Assembly: GCF_023657445.1 (NCBI RefSeq)
Contig: NZ_JAGTWY010000001.1
Coordinates: 744,001-808,000, forward strand
Direction of reading: 5' to 3'
DNA length: 64,000 bases
Source of the DNA: Marinobacter sediminum
GTDB taxonomy: Bacteria > Pseudomonadota > Gammaproteobacteria > Pseudomonadales > Oleiphilaceae
Positions 9,389-19,023 of this stretch are shown here, piece by piece (position 1 is the stretch's first letter; each line of letters starts with the position of its first letter). The notes under the pieces are model-generated. The model was not told the DNA's origin, made no database searches, and saw only the letters and a program-made list of their open reading frames with translations. Position numbers and translations under genes: made by a program.

Positions 9389-10406
9389 GCGCTTTACCTC
9401 CTGCAGCCTGCTGGCGGGAAACCTGTAGAGCTTTTAGCTGCCTGGTCAGGAGAAGCAACAGCCACAGTATTGCGGAGATGCCGGCGGGCCAAACATAGAG
9501 CTCGGTGACAGGGCGGTAGTATTTACCTTCGAGCTCAATCGGTTCCAGCTGGTTAATGCTTTCATAAATCATCTCCAGCTCCGGCAGGCTGCGGGCCCTG
9601 AAGTAGCGACCACCGGTCTGCTGGGCCATCCTGGTCAACAGACCTTCATCCAGATCCCGGGAGGGATTCACCTGGCGTGAACCCAGGAATCCGCGTTGCA
9701 CCATCGATTCTGCGCCAATGCCGATGGTGTAGATTCTCACGCTGGCTGCCTTTGCTATCTCGGCGGCCTTGTCCGGGGCAATCGCTCCGGCGGTGTTGGC
9801 GCCATCAGTCAGGAGTACGACGACCCGCTGATCCTGTGGTCGGTCTCGCAGGCGTTTGACCGACAGGCCAACCGCATCACCGATGGCGGTCGCCCGGCCG
9901 GCCATGCCGAGCCCCGACTCTTTCATCAGGGTACGGACTGTCTCAAGGTCAAAGGTCAGGGGGGCCTGAACATACGGCTGGGTACCGAACAGAATCAGCC
10001 CGAGACGATCTCCCTTCCTTCGGGTAATGAAGTCGTCCAGTACCACCTTGACTGCCTGGAGCCGATTGATAGTACGGCCCTGAATGATCATGTCCTGTTC
10101 ATCCATACTGGGGGAGATGTCGACCACCAACATAAGGTCCCGGCCCGAGACAGGCATCTGTACCTGTTCACCTACATGCTGGGGGCGGGCAATGGCAACA
10201 ACCAGCAGAAGCCACATGACGAATAGCAACAGTTTCTGCCACAACGGCGTCGCATTACCCTTTCTGCTGACCCCCGGGAGGTCAGACAGCCAATGCCCGA
10301 CGGGAAGGATTGGCGCGTCCACGGATTGCCCCATGGGGCGACGCCATTGCAAAAGCAATGGTACAAGTGCCAGCACGAGCAACCAGGGATAGGCCAGGGT
10401 CAGCAT
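9381..10406 (-). CDS. BatA-type VWA-domain membrane protein
   Basis: Membrane-bound VWA protein (341 aa). Two N-terminal hydrophobic segments (residues about 3-20 and 57-74), a VWA domain with MIDAS Asp96-x-Ser98-x-Ser100 in LVVDISPSMDEQD, plus LLTDGANTAG later in the domain, and a C-terminal helix (VWPAGISAILWLLLLL). The ATG at 10406 is chosen although the frame is open 24 codons further upstream, because MLTLAYPWLL begins the family's first membrane segment and the ATG overlaps the stop of the DUF4381 gene (ATGCTGA). Probably works with the MoxR ATPase in assembling or activating an envelope complex. Confidence 0.9.
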   Translation of the reverse strand: MLTLAYPWLLVLALVPLLLQWRRPMGQSVDAPILPVGHWLSDLPGVSRKGNATPLWQKLLLFVMWLLLVVAIARPQHVGEQVQMPVSGRDLMLVVDISPSMDEQDMIIQGRTINRLQAVKVVLDDFITRRKGDRLGLILFGTQPYVQAPLTFDLETVRTLMKESGLGMAGRATAIGDAVGLSVKRLRDRPQDQRVVVLLTDGANTAGAIAPDKAAEIAKAASVRIYTIGIGAESMVQRGFLGSRQVNPSRDLDEGLLTRMAQQTGGRYFRARSLPELEMIYESINQLEPIELEGKYYRPVTELYVWPAGISAILWLLLLLTRQLKALQVSRQQAAGGKAHD

Positions 10407-10870
10407 GTCTGTCCTCCCAGCCACCGATGGGCAAACGCCAGGGCCTGGCCGGGGTCTGCCGTTGTCACGGGTTGCCATGTGCTATGAACGATGGCTTCAA
10501 CAATAGGGCGGGAAGCTACACGGTCATTCGGTGCGTTGGTCAGCAGGAACTCGATCCAGTCATCCCCGGACAGGGCTTCCGGATGAAGGTTCGGGTACCC
10601 TTCCCGCGCTGCCCGCTTAAGCAGAGTGTTCAATTGCGCGAACCACTGGGCGGTTGGTTGCTGGTGACGTTCCAGATTGGCCAGCTCGGCTTTTGCCAGA
10701 CGTATCCAGAGGTTTCTCCGGCGCCGACGCCGCACGAGCCAGACCGCCAGGGCGAGCAGGAGTATCAGAATTATCGCCAGAATCCACCAGCCGGGCGCGG
10801 GTGGCCAGAAGCCTCCGGACTGGGGCATATGGATATCCCTGAGCTGACTTAGGGGGTCCTGTGGGTTCAT
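10400..10870 (-). CDS. DUF4381-family small membrane protein
   Basis: 156-aa protein with a proline-rich start (LRDIHMPQSGGFWPPAPGWW), one transmembrane helix (about residues 27-46) followed by a run of arginines (VRRRRRR), and a cytoplasmic alpha-helical domain containing LNTLLKRAAREGYP and LTNAPND. This is the DUF4381 family, found specifically between DUF58 and BatA-like VWA genes. Its function is unknown; a role as cytoplasmic linker for the VWA complex is only inferred from context. Overlaps the DUF58 gene by four bases (ATGA). Confidence 0.88.
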   Translation of the reverse strand: MNPQDPLSQLRDIHMPQSGGFWPPAPGWWILAIILILLLALAVWLVRRRRRRNLWIRLAKAELANLERHQQPTAQWFAQLNTLLKRAAREGYPNLHPEALSGDDWIEFLLTNAPNDRVASRPIVEAIVHSTWQPVTTADPGQALAFAHRWLGGQTC

Positions 10871-11811
10871 CCGATGCGCCCTCCGGGACCTAGCAGGGCT
10901 TTCAGTGTCAAGGCAGGGTCATCGCCGGTGGAAACAGTCGCCGTGGCCACTCCAGAGGTTCGAAAACATTCCACAAGGCGGGCCTCATGGTGTTCGACTT
11001 TCCTGCGCCAGGCTTCCTGGAACCTGGTGTTGGAAGCATCAAACCACACAGGACCGTCAGGACCCGCGACTGCAAATCGACCGCTGTGGGGCAGGTTCAG
11101 CTCCAGTGGATCGACAATCCTCAGAGCACTGACGGAGTTATGGCGAGCGAGTGCGCCCAGAAGAGACCCTGTTTCCGGGGAAATGCTGAGGAAATCACTG
11201 ATCACGAAGATCCGGCTGCCGGTATGGGCAACGCGTCTGGCTTCAGCGAGGGCTTTGTCCAAAGGGGCGAGGGTTCTCTCAGGATCGGCCGCTGAAGGCT
11301 CGCTGCCTGGCTGGTGCTGTTGTTCCGCCAGAGTATCCAGCAGCCGAAGCACCGATTTCTTACGCCTTGCAGGCCGCTGCACGCTCAGCTTGTCACCATT
11401 GAATACAATGCCGCCAACCTGATCCCCGGCCCAGAGCGCGAGCCAGGCGAGTAATGAGGCCACCTGCGCGCAGCGAACCTGCTTGTAGGCACCGGTGCTT
11501 GCAAAAAACAGCGTCGGGCCAAGATCGCACAGCAGCAATACGGGGCGTTCCCGTTCTTCCTCGAAAAGTTTGGTGTGAGGAGCCTGACGCCGGGCCGTCA
11601 CTCGCCAGTCAATACTGCGGATATCATCTCCGGGCTGATATTGACGAACTTCCGCGAACGCCATCCCCCGTCCCCGTTGAGGTGAGCGTTGCAGTCCCGC
11701 CTGGCGCGTCCGTACCTGTCGTGCTGATGGCAGTTTCAGGGCCCGGGCGTCCGCCTGCAGGCGAATCAGGTCGGGAAGGCTGATGTGTGTGACAGCGTCG
11801 ATGATGGCCAT
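10867..11811 (-). CDS. DUF58-domain protein of the MoxR operon
   Basis: DUF58 protein with a VWA-like fold (314 aa from ATG at 11811). The family signature YQPGDDIRSIDWRVTAR is present near residue 75, as are the VWA-like strands PVLLLCDLGPTLFF and RIFVISDFLSIS. No membrane segment is visible, consistent with a soluble partner of MoxR. An in-frame TTG at 11838 is an alternative start and would add nine residues; neither has a strong ribosome-binding site. Known only as a conserved partner of MoxR ATPases. Confidence 0.9.
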   Translation of the reverse strand: MAIIDAVTHISLPDLIRLQADARALKLPSARQVRTRQAGLQRSPQRGRGMAFAEVRQYQPGDDIRSIDWRVTARRQAPHTKLFEEERERPVLLLCDLGPTLFFASTGAYKQVRCAQVASLLAWLALWAGDQVGGIVFNGDKLSVQRPARRKKSVLRLLDTLAEQQHQPGSEPSAADPERTLAPLDKALAEARRVAHTGSRIFVISDFLSISPETGSLLGALARHNSVSALRIVDPLELNLPHSGRFAVAGPDGPVWFDASNTRFQEAWRRKVEHHEARLVECFRTSGVATATVSTGDDPALTLKALLGPGGRIG

Positions 11812-11847
11812 AGTGGCTTTGTCAGTATCTTGTCTCAATTGACAGAA

Positions 11848-12810
11848 TCAGGCGGTGACCGGTACCCGGTCGATCAGGCGCTGGACAACCATGTCTGCAG
11901 TCATGCCTTCGGCTTCGGCTTCGAAGGTCAGCAGAATGCGATGGCGCAGCACATCGAAGGCCATGGCTCTCACATCATCCGGTGTGACATAGTCCCGGCC
12001 GTTAAGCCAGGCCAGTGCCCGCGCACAGCGGTCCAGGGCAATGGTTCCCCGTGGGCTTGCGCCGAAGGCTGTCCAGCGAGCCAGTTCCGGGTCGAGACTC
12101 GCCGCGTCCCGGGTTGCCAACACCAACGCCAGCAGGTACTGCTCCACCGGCTCGGCCATATAAATGTCGGCGACTTCGCTCCGTGCCTCGAAGACCTGTT
12201 CGGCTGTCAGGCGACTATCCGCTGTTGGTTGGCCCTGACGATAGTCATTGCGGGCGAGGTGCAATATCGCTTTCTCAGCGTCTGCGGACGGGTAATCAAT
12301 CACCACATGCATCAGGAAACGGTCAAGCTGGGCTTCCGGCAGGGGGTAGGTGCCCTCCTGCTCAATCGGGTTTTGGGTCGCCATGACCATGAATAGTTGG
12401 TCCAGCGGGAATGTGCGCATTCCAACGCTAACCTGTCGCTCACCCATGGCTTCCAGCAATGCCGACTGGACTTTGGCCGGTGCCCGGTTGATTTCATCGG
12501 CCAACACCAGATTGTGGAAAATGGGGCCGTGTTGAAATTCAAAGCTGCCAGTCTCGGCACGGTAGATCTCGCTGCCGGTGACGTCTGATGGTAGTAGATC
12601 CGGAGTGAACTGAATACGGTGGAAGTCGCCTTCCAGGTGATCGGCGAGGGCCTTTATCGCGGTGGTCTTCGCAAGGCCGGGTGCCCCCTCAACCAGCAGA
12701 TGGCCGTCGGCCAGAAGAGCGATGAGTAGCCGGTCGACCAGCTTTTCCTGCCCAATTATCCTTTTTGCCAACTGCGATCTGAGTTCACCGAACGTATGCT
12801 GTAACGACAT
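11848..12810 (-). CDS. MoxR-family AAA+ ATPase
   Basis: AAA+ ATPase of the MoxR group (320 aa). Walker A is at residues 42-49 (GAPGLAKT), Walker B at VLADEINRAP, sensor-1 region at MVMATQNPIEQEGTYPLPEAQLDRF. MoxR proteins act as chaperones that mature or insert cofactors into client complexes, working with VWA proteins, five of whose typical partners follow in this operon. First gene of the minus-strand cluster, divergent from gdhB across a 162-base gap. Confidence 0.93.
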   Translation of the reverse strand: MSLQHTFGELRSQLAKRIIGQEKLVDRLLIALLADGHLLVEGAPGLAKTTAIKALADHLEGDFHRIQFTPDLLPSDVTGSEIYRAETGSFEFQHGPIFHNLVLADEINRAPAKVQSALLEAMGERQVSVGMRTFPLDQLFMVMATQNPIEQEGTYPLPEAQLDRFLMHVVIDYPSADAEKAILHLARNDYRQGQPTADSRLTAEQVFEARSEVADIYMAEPVEQYLLALVLATRDAASLDPELARWTAFGASPRGTIALDRCARALAWLNGRDYVTPDDVRAMAFDVLRHRILLTFEAEAEGMTADMVVQRLIDRVPVTA

Positions 12811-12972
12811 TGAAAGTGACTACTCCCGTTTTGTTGGGTTCACTATAAGTACGTGTATCGCGCCTAGGTAGTTGCCGCAGTTTTGGTGTCTGGGCGGCAA
12901 AAATCAAGGGTTTGACTATGCTTATGTGACGATAGGTCGATTACGTTTATTTCACACTAACCGAGGTCAACC

Positions 12973-15900
12973 ATGAATGCGCTGACAGTAGCCAGCAAGG
13001 ATCAGTTTTTCGAGCAGTTGGCTGACGCTTTCGCACAAAAGATCACAAAAACCGAAGCAAAGAAGATCAGCGAATTCGCCAAACAGCATTACGCCCACAT
13101 TCCTCTCGAGGAACTGGTTAGTCGAAGGTTCTCAGATACCTACGGCGCTGTTCTTGCAGCATGGCAGTTTCTGCAGAAGCGAAATGCGGACGAGACTCCG
13201 GTTTTGGTGTTCAATCCGGATCTGGAAAGCGACGGGTGGCAGTCTACCCATACCGTCATTTTTATTCTGCATCCGAATATTCCCTTTCTGATTGACTCCC
13301 TTCGTATTGCCATCAATCAGCAGGAGATTGGTACCCATTCCATCCAGCACTCCATTCTTCGGGTAGAGCGGGACAACGACGGCAAGCTCGCGAAACTGCA
13401 TTCAACCAAAAAAGCCAGTGCCGGTACATCCCACGAGGCTTTCATCGTTCTCGAGATCGATCGCCATAGTGGTCCTGAGGACCTCAGGCAGCTTGAAGAG
13501 ACTCTCCAGACCGTATTGCATGAAGTACGCATCGCCGTTTCAGACTTTCCAGTAGTGAAGCAGAAAGTTACCGAGGCTTTGGCGGAGCTGGATGCCACCA
13601 CAGCAGAAATCACGGATGAGGAAAAGGACGAGGCAAGGGCATTTCTGAACTGGCTGGTGGACGATCACTTCACCTTCCTCGGTTACGATGAATACGATTT
13701 TGTCCGAGATAAGACCGGCATGGTGGTGCGTCGGGTTGAAAAATCAGAACTGGGGATCCTGCGCGTTAACAATGAGCGCCCGGATCGGGTCCGCCTTAAC
13801 GAATTGCCCCAGCGTACTCGCCATGAGATGACCCGTACCGACGACACCTTTATCTTCGCCAAATCGGCACAGCGGTCGAGGGTTCACCGTCCTGCCTACC
13901 CCGACTATATTGCGGTAAAGAAATTCAACAGCAAGGGTGAAGTGGTCGGCGAGCGCCGGTTTCTGGGTCTCTACACAGCACGAGTATACAATGAGCGCCC
14001 TGACGAGATTCCCCTGCTGCGGAGGAAGTTCCAGTCCGTGATGAAACGTTCCGGTTTCCTCAAGGATGACTATGCAGGCAAAGAGCTGGAACAGATCCTG
14101 ACGGTTTATCCGCGGGATGAGTTGTTCCAGATTGAGGCCAGCGAGTTGCTCAAAGTTGCCAAGAGCATTCTCTATATTCAGGAACGTCGGCGTATCGAGC
14201 TGTTTATCCGGGAGGATGTATACGGCCAGTTTGTGACCTGTCTGGCGTTTTTTCCGCGTGATATCTACAACACCGAACTGCGTCTGAAGGTCGAGCAGGT
14301 CCTGGTGGACACTCTGGACGCGGACGACATTGAGTTTGTGACTCACTTCTCTGAGTCTGTACTGGCTCGAGTTCAGTTCACCATCCGGGTTTCTCAGGTT
14401 GAAAACCGCCAGTTGCCGATTGCCGAGATCCGCGACAAGGTCATTGAGTTGGCTCAGTCCTGGCGTGACGGGTTAGATGAAGCCCTCAGTGAAGCCTATG
14501 GGGAAGAGCAGGGCAATGAACTCTACCGGCTGTGGGCAGGCGGATTTCCTGCCAGTTACACCGATATGTTTTCTCCACGTCGTGCCGCCATAGATCTTGA
14601 GCATATTGCCGGTGCCGTTAAGCACGATGACCTGGCGATGAGCTTTTACCGGGCGCTTGAAGAGGATGAGAGCACCCTACATTTCAAGTTGTTCTATCCG
14701 GATGAGCCTTTGCCTCTGTCCGATGTGATGCCAATTTTCGATAACCTCGGCTTCCGGGTCATCGGCGAGCACCCGTTTGAAGTGATTGACCGGCATGACA
14801 AAACAGTCTGGATTCACGATTTCACGCTGCGGGCATACACTGGCCATGTCGTGGATATTCATCGTATCCGGCCAATATTCGAAGACCTGTTCCGGCGGGT
14901 CTGGCATGGCGATGCGGAAAACGATGCGTTCAACCGTCTGCTACTGTCCTCTTACATGAGCTGGCGTGAAATTGCGTTGCTGCGTACGTTTGCGCGTTAC
15001 ATGCGCCAGATCAGATTCTCCAACAGTCAGACTTTCATCTCCAACACCCTGGTGAATCACGTTGAGCTGACCCGGATTCTGCTTGAGTATTTCGAGGTTC
15101 GCTTCAATCCGGACCGTTACCAGAGCGATGGCAAGAGCCGCGCGGTCCAGCAAAAGCTTGAGATTGAGTTCAATGCCGGTCTGGACGGGGTGGAAAACCT
15201 GAGTGAAGACCGGGTGCTGAGACTGTACCTGGAGCTTATGCAAGCCACATTGCGCACGAACTATTACCAGCCGGATGATCAGGGTGGTACCAAGCCGTAC
15301 ATCAGCATCAAGTTCGATCCGGCGAAAATCCCTGACATGCCCCTGCCGATGCCCATGTTTGAGATCTTCGTTTACTCACCAAGAGTGGAAGGTGTTCACC
15401 TTCGGGGTGGAAAGGTGGCCCGAGGTGGTCTGCGCTGGTCGGACCGGTTTGAGGACTACCGCACCGAGATTCTGGGGCTGGTGAAGGCGCAACAGGTCAA
15501 GAATGCGGTGATCGTGCCCGTAGGTGCCAAGGGTGGCTTCGTGGCAAAACGTTTGCCCGATCCGTCGGACCGGGAAGCCTTTCAGGCCGAGGGTATTGAA
15601 GCCTACAAGACCTTCATTCGGGGTTTGCTGGACATTACCGACAATCTCGTGAACTCGGGCATCCAGCCACCGGAGCGGGTGATTCGTCATGACGAAGACG
15701 ATCACTACCTGGTGGTCGCAGCGGACAAGGGCACCGCTACGTTCTCGGATATCGCGAACGGCCTTGCTGCCGACTATGGCTTCTGGATGGGCGATGCTTT
15801 CGCGTCTGGTGGCAGCAACGGTTATGATCATAAAAAAATGGGCATCACAGCCCGTGGTGCCTGGGTTTCTGTTGAGCGCCACTTCCGTGAAATGGGGATT

Positions 15901-17859
15901 AACCCGGCGCTGGATGAGTTCACAGCCATTGGCATCGGAGATATGGGCGGTGACGTGTTCGGCAACGGCATGCTCTGTTCCGAGAAGACTAAAATGGTTG
16001 CCGCGTTCAACCATATTCACATTTTTGTGGATCCGACCCCGGATCCAGAGGCGAGCTTCAGGGAGCGCCAACGCCTCTTCCAATTGCCTCGTTCTGCCTG
16101 GACGGATTACGACACCAAGCTCATCTCCGAGGGCGGGGGCGTGTTCAGTCGTAACGCCAAATCAATTCCGGTTAGCCCGGAAATGAAGAAGCTGCTCGGC
16201 ATCAAATCCGACAGGGTTCCTCCCAATATGCTGATATCCCACATCCTCAGGGCACAGGTCGATCTGCTCTGGGTTGGCGGTATCGGTACCTACGTGAAAT
16301 CTGCGACTGAGTCACACGGCGATGTTGGTGACAAGGCCAACGATGGCCTGCGAATTAACGGCTCCGAGTTGCGCTGTAAGGTGGTTGGTGAAGGAGGCAA
16401 TCTGGGGCTGACCCAGCTTGGTCGGATTGAATTCGCCCTCAAAGGCGGTCGGTTAAATACGGATTTCATAGACAACTCCGGCGGTGTCGATTGCTCGGAC
16501 CACGAAGTCAACATGAAGATTCTGCTCAATCGGGCGGTCGCGCTCGGCGACCTGACCGGCAAACAGCGGAACGTTATGCTTGAGGAAATGACCGACGATG
16601 TAGCTGCCCTGGTGTTGAAAAACAACTACCGCCAGACCCAGGCCATCAGTATTGCCAGTGCGGATGCGGTTATACGGATGGAAGAATATCGCAGGTTGAT
16701 GAACACCATGGAGAGCGAGGGTAAGCTTAACCGCTCGCTGGAGTTCCTGCCTGACGACGAGACCCTGTCCGAACGAAAGCTGGATAAAAAGGGCCTGACG
16801 CGGCCAGAACTGTCGGTATTGATTTCGTACGTAAAAGGGGATCTCAAGCAAACCCTGATCGCCAGCACTCTTCCCGATGAGCCTTTGCTGGCGGGTGAAA
16901 TGTATAAAGTCTTCCCACGGGAGCTGACCCGGAAATTTTCCAGTGAATTGGGTGAGCACCAGTTGCGGAGAGAGATCATCGCGACCCAGATTGCCAATGA
17001 CATGGTCAACCACATGGGTATCACCTTTGTGGAGCGACTCAGTCAATCGACGGGCGCTGATGCTGGATCAATCGCCCTCGCGTGGATCATTGCCCGCGAC
17101 GTGTTCCGCATTGACAACTGGTGGGACAAGATTGAAAGCCAGGACTTCCATATCCCGGCCCAGATTCAGATGGAACTGATGCAGGATCTGATGCGCCTGA
17201 TGCGCCGCTCGGTCCGCTGGCTCCTGCGTAATCGCCGGGCTGAGCTCAGTATTCAGAATCATATGGAGCGATTTGCCGACAGCGTTTGGGCCATCACGGC
17301 CGGCTTGCCAGACTATCTGGGCGAACAGGCACGTGTAGCCTGGGAGCGGCGCCATGCGGCGTTAGTGGATAAAGGACTTCCGAAGGAGCTGGCTTCAGTC
17401 TTATCGGGGACCGATTACCTCTACTCGTCTCTTGGTATCATTGAAGCGCAGGAAGCCTCCGGAATGCCCCTGAAGACCGTGGCCAACCTTTATCATGAAC
17501 TGGGAGACATGCTCGACCTGAACTGGTTTGCCAGCGCCATTGCTTCGCTAAAGCCGGTTTCTCATTGGCAAGCCCTGGCACGTGAGAGTTTCCGTGAAGA
17601 TCTGGACTGGCAACAGCGCGCGTTGACCACCGGCGTGCTCAGGCTGGCTGGAGATCCGGAAGGGGTACCCGCATGTGTAGAGAAATGGTTCCAGCGCCAT
17701 CAACCCATGATAGCCCGTTGGAAATCAATGCTCGCGGAACTGAAGGGAGTGCGTGAGCCAGAGTACGCGATGTTCTCGGTTGCATTGCGAGAATTGCTGG
17801 ACCTGGCTCAGAGCACCATGCACGCGTCCCAGCCGGAATTGGAAGTTCCGACAAACTGA
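12973..17859 (+). CDS. gdhB: NAD-specific glutamate dehydrogenase, 180-kDa class
   Basis: Very large NAD+-dependent glutamate dehydrogenase (1628 aa), which converts glutamate to 2-oxoglutarate and ammonia, usually in glutamate or arginine catabolism. The size matches Pseudomonas GdhB. N-terminal half contains ACT-like regulatory regions (HPNIPFLIDSLRIAINQQ). The central catalytic domain holds PVGAKGGFVAKRLP around residues 851-862 and the nucleotide-binding stretch GIGDMGGDVFGNGML near residue 988. A long C-terminal helical domain follows. Start ATG is preceded by CCGAGGTCAACC. Divergent from the MoxR operon; followed after 65 bases by a carbonic anhydrase. Confidence 0.97.
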   Translation: MNALTVASKDQFFEQLADAFAQKITKTEAKKISEFAKQHYAHIPLEELVSRRFSDTYGAVLAAWQFLQKRNADETPVLVFNPDLESDGWQSTHTVIFILHPNIPFLIDSLRIAINQQEIGTHSIQHSILRVERDNDGKLAKLHSTKKASAGTSHEAFIVLEIDRHSGPEDLRQLEETLQTVLHEVRIAVSDFPVVKQKVTEALAELDATTAEITDEEKDEARAFLNWLVDDHFTFLGYDEYDFVRDKTGMVVRRVEKSELGILRVNNERPDRVRLNELPQRTRHEMTRTDDTFIFAKSAQRSRVHRPAYPDYIAVKKFNSKGEVVGERRFLGLYTARVYNERPDEIPLLRRKFQSVMKRSGFLKDDYAGKELEQILTVYPRDELFQIEASELLKVAKSILYIQERRRIELFIREDVYGQFVTCLAFFPRDIYNTELRLKVEQVLVDTLDADDIEFVTHFSESVLARVQFTIRVSQVENRQLPIAEIRDKVIELAQSWRDGLDEALSEAYGEEQGNELYRLWAGGFPASYTDMFSPRRAAIDLEHIAGAVKHDDLAMSFYRALEEDESTLHFKLFYPDEPLPLSDVMPIFDNLGFRVIGEHPFEVIDRHDKTVWIHDFTLRAYTGHVVDIHRIRPIFEDLFRRVWHGDAENDAFNRLLLSSYMSWREIALLRTFARYMRQIRFSNSQTFISNTLVNHVELTRILLEYFEVRFNPDRYQSDGKSRAVQQKLEIEFNAGLDGVENLSEDRVLRLYLELMQATLRTNYYQPDDQGGTKPYISIKFDPAKIPDMPLPMPMFEIFVYSPRVEGVHLRGGKVARGGLRWSDRFEDYRTEILGLVKAQQVKNAVIVPVGAKGGFVAKRLPDPSDREAFQAEGIEAYKTFIRGLLDITDNLVNSGIQPPERVIRHDEDDHYLVVAADKGTATFSDIANGLAADYGFWMGDAFASGGSNGYDHKKMGITARGAWVSVERHFREMGINPALDEFTAIGIGDMGGDVFGNGMLCSEKTKMVAAFNHIHIFVDPTPDPEASFRERQRLFQLPRSAWTDYDTKLISEGGGVFSRNAKSIPVSPEMKKLLGIKSDRVPPNMLISHILRAQVDLLWVGGIGTYVKSATESHGDVGDKANDGLRINGSELRCKVVGEGGNLGLTQLGRIEFALKGGRLNTDFIDNSGGVDCSDHEVNMKILLNRAVALGDLTGKQRNVMLEEMTDDVAALVLKNNYRQTQAISIASADAVIRMEEYRRLMNTMESEGKLNRSLEFLPDDETLSERKLDKKGLTRPELSVLISYVKGDLKQTLIASTLPDEPLLAGEMYKVFPRELTRKFSSELGEHQLRREIIATQIANDMVNHMGITFVERLSQSTGADAGSIALAWIIARDVFRIDNWWDKIESQDFHIPAQIQMELMQDLMRLMRRSVRWLLRNRRAELSIQNHMERFADSVWAITAGLPDYLGEQARVAWERRHAALVDKGLPKELASVLSGTDYLYSSLGIIEAQEASGMPLKTVANLYHELGDMLDLNWFASAIASLKPVSHWQALARESFREDLDWQQRALTTGVLRLAGDPEGVPACVEKWFQRHQPMIARWKSMLAELKGVREPEYAMFSVALRELLDLAQSTMHASQPELEVPTN

Positions 17860-17924
17860 GGATTGCGTTATAGCAGTGATTGCCGTTCAATTCGTGGCCT
17901 GTTGTTATTGATGGGAGTGTTTTC

Positions 17925-18611
17925 ATGGGTCAGTTAGACCGTCTACTGGAAAAAAACCGGGCCTGGGCCAATGGCATCAAGGCTGCAGATCCGAAGTTTT
18001 TTGACCGGTTATCGAACCAGCAGGCTCCGGAGTATCTCTGGATTGGCTGTGCCGATAGCCGTGTCCCGGCAAACCAGATCGTAGATCTGCTGCCTGGCGA
18101 GTTGTTTGTCCACCGGAACGTTGCAAACGTTGTGGTGCATACAGACTTCAATTGCTTGTCAGTGCTTCAGTTTGCTGTCGAGGTGCTCAAGGTCAAACAT
18201 GTTCTGGTGGTTGGCCACTACGGCTGCGGCGGTGTCCGCGCAGCGCTGCTTAATGAAGGTTTCGGCCTGATCAGCAATTGGCTGCGCCATGTCCAGGATG
18301 TGCGCGACCGGCACAAGTCGGTACTGGAAACGATCCCGAATGAGCAGGACCGTGTTGACCGTCTCTGCGAACTGAATGTCGTGGAGCAGGTCGGCCACGT
18401 GTGTCAGAACACCATCGTTCAGGAAGCCTGGAGGCGCGGTCAGCCGCTCACGGTGCACGGTTTCGTCTATGATCTTGGCGATGGCATTTTGCGTGATATG
18501 GGCCTGTCCATCTCCGGCGAAGAAGAGCGCGAGTTAATCCAGCAGAACAGCGTCGATGAGCTGGTTCTGCGCCCCGTCCGCTCGGGCCGTCAAAAAAAGG
18601 TACACCGTTAA
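17925..18611 (+). CDS. can: Beta-class carbonic anhydrase
   Basis: Zinc enzyme interconverting CO2 and bicarbonate in the cytoplasm (228 aa). Zinc ligands and partners sit at the same numbers as in E. coli Can: Cys42, Asp44 and Arg46 in WIGCADSRVP, His98 and Cys101 in VVGHYGCGG. ATG at 17925 is chosen for its GGGAG ribosome-binding site eight bases upstream and because translation from here aligns with the family; the open frame extends 15 codons further. Downstream of gdhB, it may share its transcript. Confidence 0.96.
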   Translation: MGQLDRLLEKNRAWANGIKAADPKFFDRLSNQQAPEYLWIGCADSRVPANQIVDLLPGELFVHRNVANVVVHTDFNCLSVLQFAVEVLKVKHVLVVGHYGCGGVRAALLNEGFGLISNWLRHVQDVRDRHKSVLETIPNEQDRVDRLCELNVVEQVGHVCQNTIVQEAWRRGQPLTVHGFVYDLGDGILRDMGLSISGEEERELIQQNSVDELVLRPVRSGRQKKVHR

Positions 18612-18634
18612 ATGTAAAATTGCGTCAAAAAATC

Positions 18635-18648
18635 GTGATGTGCGTCAC
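18635..18648 (+). promoter_or_regulatory. CRP/Vfr-like palindrome upstream of a small ORF
   Basis: GTGA (18635-18638), six bases, TCAC (18645-18648) gives the core of a CRP-type site. It lies about 87 bases upstream of the small ORF at 18729. A poor -10-like TACAGT occurs at 18694-18699. Presence of a promoter is inference. Confidence 0.35.
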
Positions 18649-18728
18649 TCGGTGAGCCGTGGCGCCATCACAGTTGCTCGCCTTCCGCTTTGATACAGTG
18701 GTTCCTGTAGCAAGCGAGGAGGTTGGTT

Positions 18729-18902
18729 ATGAAAGAGTTGATGCAAAAAGCCCTTAGCGCGTTGGCGCAACGCAAATCCGCAAGCCTCGGGTCCGACGGC
18801 CGTAATGAAGGTCAAAAGCTCGCCACCGGTGGGAAAGGCGAGGGCTGGGGAATGTCCCCGGAGGATGCCTTGCGTGTCGGTACCGTTGCCCGCTACAAGT
18901 AG
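18729..18902 (+). CDS. 57-residue hypothetical protein
   Basis: Short ORF starting MKELMQKALSALAQRK and ending TVARYK, with a strong AGGAGG ribosome-binding site about six bases before the ATG. The sequence is basic and soluble, with a Gly-rich middle (LATGGKGEGWG) and no membrane segment or cysteine. I do not recognise a family. The strong Shine-Dalgarno sequence and isolated position between the carbonic anhydrase and rsmC favour a real translated gene. Confidence 0.6.
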   Translation: MKELMQKALSALAQRKSASLGSDGRNEGQKLATGGKGEGWGMSPEDALRVGTVARYK

Positions 18903-18985
18903 TCGCTTCCTGCCCGTTCCGCCCCTGGCCAGCCCGCTTGAGCCGTTTCTGGCTGCGAGACTCAGGGGCTGATTCCGGTTAGAGT

Positions 18986-19013
18986 ATCCCGATTTACAGT
19001 CAACTTTCGGGAT
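18986..19013 (+). other. Hairpin just upstream of rsmC
   Basis: ATCCCGA (18986-18992) pairs with TCGGGAT (19007-19013) over a 14-base loop, ending about ten bases before the rsmC ATG. It could terminate weakly or affect rsmC translation; no U-run of note follows. Confidence 0.3.
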
Positions 19014-19023
19014 TATTCCGCCA

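Noticed and set aside
15376..16083. 235-codon minus-strand frame inside gdhB
   Set aside because: Antisense of the conserved glutamate dehydrogenase core.
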